In this document: piece after piece, positions 26,072-34,325 of the stretch
Layout of the letters: each line of letters starts with the position of its first letter
Position numbering within the stretch: position 1 is the first letter of the stretch
Made by a program: the position numbers and the translations under genes
The notes under the pieces: model-generated
What the model saw: only the letters and a program-made list of their open reading frames with translations
What the model was told of the DNA's origin: nothing
The model's database searches: none
NCBI GenBank assembly: GCA_031262245.1
Contig: JAISIJ010000166.1
Span: forward strand, 1 to 36,169
Length of the DNA: 36,169 bases
Origin: Oscillospiraceae bacterium
GTDB taxonomy: Bacteria > Bacillota > Clostridia > Oscillospirales > Ruminococcaceae
Direction: 5' to 3'

Positions 26072-27361
26072 ATGTTAGAAAAAACAGTTTCTTTACTTTG
26101 GGGTATTCCGACACTGATTATTATGCTTTCGGCAGGACTTTTTATAACAATAAAAATAAAAGCCTCTCAATTTAAAGCAAAAACAATTTTTAATAATACA
26201 GTTAAAAGTCTGTTCAAAAAAGATAATGCGGAGAACGGTATAAATCAGTTTCAAGCTGTTTCCGTTGCTCTTGCGGCAACTATGGGAACAGGAAATATAA
26301 TCGGTGTTGCTTCGGCTATTGCAATCGGCGGTGCAGGTTCAATATTCTGGATGTGGATAAGTGCGATTATGGGAATGGCTTTGGTTTACGCCGAAAATGT
26401 TCTCTCAATAAAATTCCGCCGAAAAGAACACGGCGAAACAATCGGCGGAGCGTTTGCTTATTTAAAATACGGTGTTAAAAATAAAATTTTGGCGATATTC
26501 TTTGCTGTTTGTTGTGTTCTGACTTCTTTCGGAATGGGTTGTATGGCACAATCCAATTCGGCGGCATTATCTTTAAAAAGCTTAGGTATATCAACAAATA
26601 TAAGCGGAATAGTCATTGCTTTGTGTGTGGGTATTATAATATTGGGCGGAGTAAAAAGAGTGGGTCATTTTGCCTCACTCTTAGTGCCGTTTCTCTCTCT
26701 TGCGTATATTGTTGTTTCTCTTGTTATAATTCTTACATATAAAGAAAAAATCCCCGCTGTCTTTGCGGCGATTTTCAAAGGTGCTTTCGGTTTTAATGAG
26801 GTAACAGGCGGATTTTCGGGGTATATCTTAGCTCAAAGTATTAATGTAGGTTTAAGGCGAGGGGTATTTTCTAACGAGGCAGGTTTAGGCACTTCCGCCT
26901 TAATGCACAAAGACGTTAACTCCGAAAACGCAGAGTTACAAGGTCAATGGGGAATAGTAGAGATTTTTATAGACACTATTCTCTGTTGTACTCTGACTGC
27001 TTTGGTTTTACTCTGCACAGGAGTAAGCGGAACAGACACAAGTAATTTGGTAATAGATGCTTTTTCAACAGTTTTAGGTGATTATGCAAAGGTATTTATA
27101 TCTGTATCCATAACACTTTTCGCTTTTGCCACTCTGATAAGTTGGGGATATTGCGGTGCGGGTGCGGCAAATTTTTTAGGCGGCAAAAAAGCATCTTCTT
27201 TTTATAAGATATTATTCGCTGTATCAATATTTATCGGTGCTGTTGGAAATGCGGCAAAGGTATGGTTACTATCTGATATTTTCAATATACTTATGCTTTT
27301 TCCTAATCTTTTCGGGATAATATATCTCTCTAAACATCTCAAAGCAATCCGAAAAAATTAG
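26072..27361 (+). CDS. AGCS family sodium:alanine/amino acid symporter
   Basis: ALAATMGTGNIIGVASAIAIGGAGSIFWMW; GLRRGVFSNEAGLGTSA. Confidence 0.95.
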   Translation: MLEKTVSLLWGIPTLIIMLSAGLFITIKIKASQFKAKTIFNNTVKSLFKKDNAENGINQFQAVSVALAATMGTGNIIGVASAIAIGGAGSIFWMWISAIMGMALVYAENVLSIKFRRKEHGETIGGAFAYLKYGVKNKILAIFFAVCCVLTSFGMGCMAQSNSAALSLKSLGISTNISGIVIALCVGIIILGGVKRVGHFASLLVPFLSLAYIVVSLVIILTYKEKIPAVFAAIFKGAFGFNEVTGGFSGYILAQSINVGLRRGVFSNEAGLGTSALMHKDVNSENAELQGQWGIVEIFIDTILCCTLTALVLLCTGVSGTDTSNLVIDAFSTVLGDYAKVFISVSITLFAFATLISWGYCGAGAANFLGGKKASSFYKILFAVSIFIGAVGNAAKVWLLSDIFNILMLFPNLFGIIYLSKHLKAIRKN

Positions 27362-27786
27362 TGTTTTCGGTATTTCGCAATGTCAAAACGAATTTCTCTT
27401 GTTATAACTTCCAACATATCCGTTGCAATTTCAAATAATTCATTAATAGTTTCGGTGTTTATATCAACGGGAATATCGGCAGGATACCTTGTTTCAATAT
27501 AGTATCTGTTGAGTTTTGCAGAGGGTGAAATCCATTTTTTAAAAGCTTGTTCATTTTGAGAAGCCTGTTTGCAAAGCCAAGTGAGGTTATGTCCGTCATA
27601 GAGTTTATTGCGTTTAAAAAGCAAATATCCTTTTAATGCCTTTTCAATACACTGTTGGCAATGAAAAGCAGTAATAGGATATAATCTCTCATCATCATAG
27701 AGTTTTTTAGCGGTCAGAAAGTCAAGATTAGCCTGAAAAAGCCAATCAAAATAGCGGTGACTGTCGCTTGGATTATCTCTTCTCAC
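27358..27786 (-). CDS. HEPN domain protein
   Basis: ANLDFLTAKKLYDDERLYPITAFHCQQCIEKALKGYLLFKRNKLYDGHNL. Confidence 0.85.
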   Translation of the reverse strand: MRRDNPSDSHRYFDWLFQANLDFLTAKKLYDDERLYPITAFHCQQCIEKALKGYLLFKRNKLYDGHNLTWLCKQASQNEQAFKKWISPSAKLNRYYIETRYPADIPVDINTETINELFEIATDMLEVITREIRFDIAKYRKH

Positions 27787-28085
27787 TCTGCACCTCCGTA
27801 AAGAACAGCTCCTGTTTGCTTAATCTTCCAAGCAAAAGCACCGTGTTCTTTGCTTAAGCGTTCCCAATCGGCGGTATTATACAAAATAAGGTCAAAATTA
27901 ATATCACAATCTATCTGCATATATAACTGTTCTTCTGTTTGAGAAACATTATCTGTTTCAACAACAACACACAGTTTAAAACTTTGAAGTCCTCCTTGAA
28001 CATCAATTTTTTTACTTATCAGTATAATTTTTTTAACGTCGGCATTGTTGAGTATTTCCTCAACAACAATATTTATATTATCCAT
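27783..28085 (-). CDS. Degenerate minimal nucleotidyltransferase-like partner of HEPN
   Basis: 4-nt overlap with HEPN gene; IDCDINFDLILYNTADWERLSKEHGAFAWKIKQTGAVLYG resembles the C-terminal part of MNT proteins. Confidence 0.65.
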   Translation of the reverse strand: MDNINIVVEEILNNADVKKIILISKKIDVQGGLQSFKLCVVVETDNVSQTEEQLYMQIDCDINFDLILYNTADWERLSKEHGAFAWKIKQTGAVLYGGAE

Positions 28086-28102
28086 TTTTTCCTTAATATT
28101 TT

Positions 28103-28708
28103 TTACAATTTGAAGATGTTTTCACCTAATATTTCTTCTGCAATTTTAAAATGATTACAGCCGAAAAAAACTTTTTTTGCAGAAAGAGGAGAGGGGTGAG
28201 AGGCAGTAAGTACTATATGTTGAGGGTTGGTTATGTCGTCTTTATAGTCTATGGCATTATTGCCCCAAAGCATAAATATTATACCCTCTTTACGTTCATT
28301 TAATCTTTTGATAATCTCTAAAGTGAAATCTCGCCATAAAATTCTGTGGGAGTTTGGTTGCCCTGCTCTGACAGTTAAAGCGGTATTAAGCAAAAACACC
28401 CCGTTTTTTGCCCAAGGTGTTAAATCTCCGTTTTTAGCGGAGATATTACTTTCTTTAAAGATATTTTTCAAAGAACGCGGTATTGCAATATCGTCATTGA
28501 CGGAAAAAGCTAATCCGTTAGCTTGATTCGGTCTGTAATAAGGGTCTTGTCCTAAAATTACAACTTTGACTTCATCAAAAGCTGTTAATTCAAATGCTTT
28601 AAATACCTCTTTTCGGGGCGGATATATTGTGTAATTTGAGTATTCATAATCCAATTTTTCAATAATAAGCGGCAACCCCGAGGGCATTATCCATTTATTT
28701 ATTTCCAT
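28103..28708 (-). CDS. ung: Uracil-DNA glycosylase
   Basis: VVILGQDPYYRPNQANGLAFSV; GVFLLNTALTVRAGQPNSH; SHPSPLS. Confidence 0.95.
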   Translation of the reverse strand: MEINKWIMPSGLPLIIEKLDYEYSNYTIYPPRKEVFKAFELTAFDEVKVVILGQDPYYRPNQANGLAFSVNDDIAIPRSLKNIFKESNISAKNGDLTPWAKNGVFLLNTALTVRAGQPNSHRILWRDFTLEIIKRLNERKEGIIFMLWGNNAIDYKDDITNPQHIVLTASHPSPLSAKKVFFGCNHFKIAEEILGENIFKL

Positions 28709-29147
28709 TACGCAACTCTTTAAAAAATCCTTTAATCAAAGAAGAACATTCTTCTTCCATAATACCGCCGTAGATATTCGGCGGGTTATTATATTTTTTT
28801 TCAATTTCAAATTTACTGAAAGCACCGTTTTCATAATCATATGCACCGAAATAGATATTGCTGATTCTTGATAAAAACAATGCACCCGCACACATTAAAC
28901 AGGGTTCAAGGGTAATGTAAATATCCGCCCCTGTGAGATATTTTGACTGTAAATCGCCGATGTAATGTGCCTCGTTAATTGCAAGTATTTCAGCGTGTAA
29001 AGTCGCATTGTTGCTGCTTTCGATATTGTTATATCCCGATGCAATAATTTTTTCGTCTTTGACAATAACTGCCGCAACAGGTACTTCTTTTAAATAAAAA
29101 TATTCAGAGGCAATTTTCAAAGCATATTCCATATATTTATTGTTCAT
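28695..29147 (-). CDS. tadA: tRNA adenosine(34) deaminase
   Basis: VPVAAVIVKDEKIIASGYN, LHAEILAI, ITLEPCLMCAGALFLSRI. Confidence 0.9.
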   Translation of the reverse strand: MNNKYMEYALKIASEYFYLKEVPVAAVIVKDEKIIASGYNNIESSNNATLHAEILAINEAHYIGDLQSKYLTGADIYITLEPCLMCAGALFLSRISNIYFGAYDYENGAFSKFEIEKKYNNPPNIYGGIMEEECSSLIKGFFKELRNGNK

Positions 29148-29152
29148 AATTG

Positions 29153-30022
29153 CTAAATTAAACCTTTAACTGCATCCGTAATCCTTTGAGCAACAAATGG
29201 ATTATTCATTGTATATAAATGTATACCGTCAACACCGTTTGCAATAAGGTCTGTAATTTGGTCAACAGCATAGTTAATGCCGGCTGTTATAAGTGCATCT
29301 TTGTCATTACCGAATTTTTGTAATACTTTAGAGAATTTGGCGGGGAAACTTGCACCGCAAAGAGTAATCATATGTTCAATGGAATTTTTATTGGTTACAG
29401 GCATAATTCCGGCTTCAACGGGGATATTAATACCTACTTGTCTTATTCTGTTCAGAAAATCATAAAAGCAATTATTATCAAAAAAAAGTTGTGTGATAAG
29501 ACCGGAACACCCGGAATCAACTTTGCGTTTGAGATTTTCAATATCTTTTTCGGGTGAAGTTGCCTCAAGGTGTGTTTCCGGATAACAAGCACCCATAACA
29601 TTAAAACTCGGATATTTCTGTTTTATAAACGAAACAAGGTCGCTTGCATAGGTGAAATCGTTTTTTGTAGGTGAACCGTCTGAGGGTTTATCTCCACGCA
29701 AAGCAAGAACCTTTGTAATATCATTGCTTTTCATTTCCTCCAAAAGACCCGAAACTTCACTTTTGGAAAAATTAACACAAGGCAAGTGAACAACAGGTTC
29801 AATGCCGTATTCTTTTATTTTTGCCGCAACTTTAATTGTGTGACCGGCAAGATTACCGTTATTCCCCCCTGCCCCCAAAGTAACGCTGATAAAATCGGGG
29901 TTTAAATCCTTTAATTGTTCTAAGGTGTTATAAATAACCTCAACAGGACTTGTCTTTTTCGGAGGGAAAACTTCAAAACTATATGCTGTTTTCTTTTTTT
30001 CCATAAAAATTTTTTTAAACAT
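29153..30022 (-). CDS. metF: 5,10-methylenetetrahydrofolate reductase (start could be 30004)
   Basis: AYSFEVFPPKKTSP, PDFISVTLGAGG, ALRGD, GCSGLITQLFFDN. Confidence 0.94.
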   Translation of the reverse strand: MFKKIFMEKKKTAYSFEVFPPKKTSPVEVIYNTLEQLKDLNPDFISVTLGAGGNNGNLAGHTIKVAAKIKEYGIEPVVHLPCVNFSKSEVSGLLEEMKSNDITKVLALRGDKPSDGSPTKNDFTYASDLVSFIKQKYPSFNVMGACYPETHLEATSPEKDIENLKRKVDSGCSGLITQLFFDNNCFYDFLNRIRQVGINIPVEAGIMPVTNKNSIEHMITLCGASFPAKFSKVLQKFGNDKDALITAGINYAVDQITDLIANGVDGIHLYTMNNPFVAQRITDAVKGLI

Positions 30023-30077
30023 CCTTTGTATATTATTAAGACGTAACGAAAGTTGTTGCGGATTAATATTATATCAA

Positions 30078-30120
30078 TACAAAAAAAGTCACAGAACCAA
30101 CTGAAACCATAAGGTTCTGT
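30078..30120 (-). terminator. Intrinsic terminator after the S1-domain gene
   Basis: Minus strand ACAGAACC...GGTTCTGT followed by gACTTTTTTT. Confidence 0.75.
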
Positions 30121-30130
30121 ACTTATTATT

Positions 30131-30541
30131 TTATCGCCGTTTTTTATTTCCCTTGCCCTCGGCACGGCGGCGATATTCACCTAATTTTTCTTCAGTTCCT
30201 TTGGTGAATTTTTTAAGCATATCTTCAAAATTCTGTTGCGGCGGTGTATTAACTGCGGCGACAGCTTGTTTTATACTCAAAGTAATTTTCTTTTGGGCGT
30301 TAAATCCTAAATACTTAACGTTGACTTTCTGCCCCTCTTTAACAAATTCGTTAATATCTTTAATAAAACCTTCTGCAATTTCAGATATATGCACCATACC
30401 CGAAACAGATTTTTTCTTAGTTTCAGGTGTAAAAGGGATTTGTCCCCCCTTTTCATTAAGGGGAAAAAGTTCAACAAACACACCGAATTGTGTAATTCCT
30501 GTAATTATGCCTTCGTAAACTTCGCCGACTATGTAATCCAT
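30131..30541 (-). CDS. S1 RNA-binding domain protein (YabR-like)
   Basis: GEVYEGIITGITQFGVFVEL...GMVHISEIAEGFIKDINEFVKEGQKVNVKYLG; last gene of yabP-yabQ-divIC-S1 cluster. Confidence 0.88.
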   Translation of the reverse strand: MDYIVGEVYEGIITGITQFGVFVELFPLNEKGGQIPFTPETKKKSVSGMVHISEIAEGFIKDINEFVKEGQKVNVKYLGFNAQKKITLSIKQAVAAVNTPPQQNFEDMLKKFTKGTEEKLGEYRRRAEGKGNKKRR

Positions 30542-30553
30542 TACATTAAACCT

Positions 30554-30856
30554 CTATTTGTTTTTATCAATAAATCTTATTTCGTTAGGATAACTGTAGC
30601 CCTGTTGAAAAGCTTTATTTTCCTTGTATTTACCGCTTTCATCGTCATCCTGACTTTTAAACTCTTCATATTTTATTTGCAATTCTTCAAGTTCCTGTTG
30701 TTTAACATTTAATTCTGCTTGTTGTTCTTTCATAACATCATTTTCGGCAGATATATTAAACAGTAACAAAGCACTCACACCTGCAAAGAGGAGTATTAAT
30801 GTTACTATCAAAACATTTTTTCTTAAAGATGCAAAAAATTGTTTTAAATATTCCAT
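30554..30856 (-). CDS. divIC: Septum formation initiator family (DivIC/FtsB-like)
   Basis: Single N-terminal TM segment then coiled coil; position between yabQ and the S1 gene. Confidence 0.75.
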   Translation of the reverse strand: MEYLKQFFASLRKNVLIVTLILLFAGVSALLLFNISAENDVMKEQQAELNVKQQELEELQIKYEEFKSQDDDESGKYKENKAFQQGYSYPNEIRFIDKNK

Positions 30857-30908
30857 TTTTTAATCCACATCGTAATTTTTAAATAAGTATGTGTATTATA
30901 TAATAAAC

Positions 30909-31283
30909 TTAAGCTTTTTGCAAGAAAAATTTATAAATTTTTGTGAAAAATAAAACAATCTTTCTGAAAAGCCCTGTCACTATTTCACCGATTGAGCAGT
31001 AGTATATTAAAAAGCCCCATATCGCACCGAAACAATAGATAAATCTGAATTGTCCTTTAACAAATATACTCATAAAACAAAGCATTATCACCGAACAGAC
31101 AAAAAGAAAAATTATATCCTCTATTGCTGTTGCAATTATTCCCAACTTGTCCTTGTGCGGAATTACAATACGAACGGTGCGGAATATATCAAAGAATATC
31201 CCCAACGGTAAACCCACAAGGCAAGAGGCTAAAAAAATCCTTGTTTCTTCATTCAGAGTATAAAAGCTCTCTGTTATATTCAT
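30909..31283 (-). CDS. yabQ: Spore cortex biosynthesis protein YabQ
   Basis: Multi-TM; LVGLPLGIFFDIFRTVRI; context. Confidence 0.85.
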   Translation of the reverse strand: MNITESFYTLNEETRIFLASCLVGLPLGIFFDIFRTVRIVIPHKDKLGIIATAIEDIIFLFVCSVIMLCFMSIFVKGQFRFIYCFGAIWGFLIYYCSIGEIVTGLFRKIVLFFTKIYKFFLQKA

Positions 31284-31534
31284 TTAAACAATTTCCCCAA
31301 AAATGTCAAAGGTGATTTGACTTCGCTGTTACCGTAAACAATGGCATTAATTTCACCCTCTATAATCATATCACCTGTTTCAATACTCATACTGTTTATA
31401 TGCAACCCTTTACCCTGAATTGAGAGTTCTCCTAATTTTGTAAACAGCCGCACGTCTCTTTCGTCAAAACAATCGACCTCTGTTATTCCCGATAACGTTA
31501 ATTTTTTTTTGCTTTCTAAAATTAAATCCTGCAT
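31280..31534 (-). CDS. yabP: Sporulation protein YabP
   Basis: LILESKKKLTLSGITEVDCFDERDVRLFTKLGELSIQGKGLHI; GGAGG upstream of ATG at 31534; 4-nt overlap with yabQ. Confidence 0.88.
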   Translation of the reverse strand: MQDLILESKKKLTLSGITEVDCFDERDVRLFTKLGELSIQGKGLHINSMSIETGDMIIEGEINAIVYGNSEVKSPLTFLGKLFK

Positions 31535-31746
31535 TTTATTCGTCCTCCGATTTGTAATACTACAGTATATTAAGAGAAACATAAGTTTATTACTTAAATT
31601 TTTATTCGACAAAATTTAATATTTCCAAGTGATATAATTTTAAAAAATACAAGAGATTATTGATTTTACGATAATATTTCAAAGAATTTTATAATATGGC
31701 AATTTATTGCTGTAACAGGCAATTTGTTACCTAAAAGGAGGAAAAT

Positions 31747-32568
31747 ATGTTATTTCAACAGAGAGAAAAGGTAGTTAACAGAGTGTTGGAGATACCTATT
31801 GAATTAGTTAAACCCAACCCCCATAATCCGAGGACAAGCTTTGACGAAGAGGAGTTGTCGGGTCTTGCGGAAAGTATTCGCCAAAACGGATTATTACAAC
31901 CTCTTACCGTTCGCCGAAAAGATGATTGCACTTATGAATTAATCGCCGGCGAACGCAGATTAAGAGCTGTGCGTATGTTGGGATTGGAAACAATATCTTG
32001 CATAGTTGTGGATATGTCTGATAAAAATGCGTCTATTATGGCTTTGGTTGAGAATATTCAACGAAAAGATTTGTCATTTTTTGATGAAGCACTTGCACTT
32101 CAGGAATTAATAGATGTTTACGGTTTAACCCAAGAAGATACGGCAATAAAATTAGGGTTTGTTCAAAGCACCGTTGCAAATAAATTAAGGCTTTTAAAGC
32201 TGACAGACGAAGAACGCTCGCTTATTGTTGCCGCAAGACTGACCGAACGTCACGCAAGAGCATTGCTCAGACTTAAAAACACAGAGGAACGCTTAATTAT
32301 TTTAAAACAAATTATCAAACAGAAATTAAACGTTGAAAAATCCGAGAGGTTGATTGATAATTTTCTTACAAAACAGAAAATCAAAGCAGATTTTGCAAAG
32401 AAAGCAAGCCTTTTCAAAGATGTCAGATTGTTTATTAATACCATAAACAAAGCCGTTGACACTATGAAAGCCGTGGGTATTCCGGCAAATTCCACAAAAA
32501 TACAAAATGAAAACAGTATTGAATACCGTATAATAATTCCTTTAGAAAAAGTTGCGAAAAAAGCTTGA
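31747..32568 (+). CDS. noc: ParB/Noc family nucleoid protein
   Basis: IELVKPNPHNPRTSFDEEELSGLAESIRQNGLLQPLTVR; GERRLRA; ENIQRKDL; TERHARALLRL. Confidence 0.9.
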   Translation: MLFQQREKVVNRVLEIPIELVKPNPHNPRTSFDEEELSGLAESIRQNGLLQPLTVRRKDDCTYELIAGERRLRAVRMLGLETISCIVVDMSDKNASIMALVENIQRKDLSFFDEALALQELIDVYGLTQEDTAIKLGFVQSTVANKLRLLKLTDEERSLIVAARLTERHARALLRLKNTEERLIILKQIIKQKLNVEKSERLIDNFLTKQKIKADFAKKASLFKDVRLFINTINKAVDTMKAVGIPANSTKIQNENSIEYRIIIPLEKVAKKA

Positions 32569-32593
32569 CAAGCATTTTTTATCGTGATATAAT
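32565..32593 (+). promoter_or_regulatory. sigmaA promoter of rpmB
   Basis: TTGACA (overlapping the noc stop codon), 17-nt spacer, TATAAT. Confidence 0.85.
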
Positions 32594-32709
32594 CCTTATC
32601 GTGTTTTCAAAACTATGTTAGCTAACCGCTGGCAGAGTAATATATATAAGTAATCAGACTGTGCATATCAACTAATCGGGTCTGTGTAAAACTTGAAAGG
32701 ATTATAATA

Positions 32710-32913
32710 ATGGCTAAATGTGATATTTGCGGAAAAGGTGTAACTTTCGGAATAAAAGTTTCCCACTCCCACAGAAGAACCAATCGTACTTGGAAACCTA
32801 ATGTTCAGAGGATTAAAACTGTTATTAACGGTACTCCTCAACATATTTACGCTTGCACAAGATGTATGCGTAATCAAAACAAACAACAGAGCAGCAACCA
32901 AGCGACTGTCTAA
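32710..32913 (+). CDS. rpmB: 50S ribosomal protein L28
   Basis: MAKCDICGKGVTFGIKVSHSHRRTNRTWKPNVQRIK...YACTRCMR. Confidence 0.97.
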   Translation: MAKCDICGKGVTFGIKVSHSHRRTNRTWKPNVQRIKTVINGTPQHIYACTRCMRNQNKQQSSNQATV

Positions 32914-32936
32914 TACCTTGCTGTTTAAATTTAAAT

Positions 32937-32960
32937 AAGGCTTGAAATACTTCAAGCCTT
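32937..32960 (+). terminator. Intrinsic terminator after rpmB
   Basis: AAGGCTTGAA-atac-TTCAAGCCTT then tcttctgttt. Confidence 0.85.
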
Positions 32961-33102
32961 TCTTCTGTTTGTGTATAATGCACAAAACAACAAATATAAT
33001 GTTAGTAAAAATCTATTGTTTAAAATAGGTTTTTTCTTTTAATATCTTTTTCTTTATGCTATAATTTAAATGAATAACTATAACGGAGGTGAAAAAACAC
33101 AA

Positions 33103-33753
33103 ATGAGTAAATTAGCAATCTTTGATTTAGACGGCACAATCCTTGATACCCTTGAAGATATAAGCCGCAGTGCAAATTACGCTTTGAAAAATTTAGGCTT
33201 TCCGACTTATGAACAAGAAGAGTATAAACAATTTATCGGTAACGGGTTACATTCTCTTTGCAAAACTTCTTTAAAAGAAAATGCAACCCCCGAAAATTGT
33301 TCAAAGATGTTTGAACTTTATACAGATTATTATAATCATCATAAAATTGATAATATCAAACTTTTTGACGGACTTTTTGAACTGCTGAAAGACTTAAAAT
33401 CACAGGGGTTACTTTTGGCTGTTGCGACTAATAAATCAGATTCGCTTGCAAAATCAATTGTTGAACGTATTGCCGGGGCTGGATTTTTTAATTATGTATG
33501 TGGTAGTAAAAACGAAACATATAAACCAGACCCCGGTGTTATTATAGAGATTTTGGGTGCTTTGAATATACCCAAAGAAAATGCAATAATGATAGGCGAC
33601 AGCGACATTGACATAATGACTGCCGAAAATGCAAAGATACAATCTGTTTTTTGCGAATGGGGATACGGCGACAAAAATTCTTTGCCTCGTGCCGAACATT
33701 ATGTTAAAAATACAGAAGAATTAAAAAAAGTTTTAGAAGAATTTATAAAATAA
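33103..33753 (+). CDS. HAD family hydrolase, phosphoglycolate phosphatase-like
   Basis: IFDLDGTILDTLEDI, ATNKSD, KPDPGVI, MIGDSDIDI; GGAGGTG RBS before ATG 33103. Confidence 0.92.
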   Translation: MSKLAIFDLDGTILDTLEDISRSANYALKNLGFPTYEQEEYKQFIGNGLHSLCKTSLKENATPENCSKMFELYTDYYNHHKIDNIKLFDGLFELLKDLKSQGLLLAVATNKSDSLAKSIVERIAGAGFFNYVCGSKNETYKPDPGVIIEILGALNIPKENAIMIGDSDIDIMTAENAKIQSVFCEWGYGDKNSLPRAEHYVKNTEELKKVLEEFIK

Positions 33754-33762
33754 GAGGTAAAA

Positions 33763-34323
33763 ATGAACTATAATATAGCAGAATTGGCTGAACGTATCAG
33801 AGGGTTGCGAGAAGATTTGGAGTATACCCCTGAATATGTTGCAGAAAAATTAAATATTTCTATTGATGAATATAATGAAATTGAAAAGGGTAAAGATATT
33901 TCCATTACCCTCATTAATTCCATTGCCGACTGTTTCGGCATTGATTTTGTTACACTTTTAACAGGTGACACCCCCAAACTTAAAAATTACAGCGTTGTGA
34001 GAAATGGTAAAGGTTTACCTGTAAATCGCCGCAGCGGCTTTGACTATCAAGATATGGCATATCTTTTTAACGGCAAAAATATTTTACCTGTAATGGTTAC
34101 TGCTCCCGAAAATGACGACACTCAACCTATCGCCCTTTCTTCTCACGACGGTCATGAATTTGATTTAATCCTTGAGGGTACTCTGAAAATTACTGTTGAC
34201 GGGCATATTGAAATTCTGCAAAAAGGTGATGCAATTTATTATAACAGTGCAAAACCTCACGGAATGGTTGCCTTACACGGAGAATGTAAATTTTTAGCTG
34301 TGCTTTGTAAAGGAGATAAATAA
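33763..34323 (+). CDS. XRE-family HTH regulator with C-terminal cupin domain
   Basis: IRGLREDLEYTPEYVAEKLNISIDEYNEIEKGK; cupin HDGHEFDLILEGTLKITVDGHIEILQKGDAIYYNSAKPHGM. Confidence 0.92.
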   Translation: MNYNIAELAERIRGLREDLEYTPEYVAEKLNISIDEYNEIEKGKDISITLINSIADCFGIDFVTLLTGDTPKLKNYSVVRNGKGLPVNRRSGFDYQDMAYLFNGKNILPVMVTAPENDDTQPIALSSHDGHEFDLILEGTLKITVDGHIEILQKGDAIYYNSAKPHGMVALHGECKFLAVLCKGDK

Positions 34324-34325
34324 AT

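Noticed and set aside
31613-32709. parS (TGTTTCACGTGAAACA) or Noc-binding site (ATTTCCCGGGAAAT) near noc/parB
   Set aside because: Looked for by eye; no convincing match found in the window.
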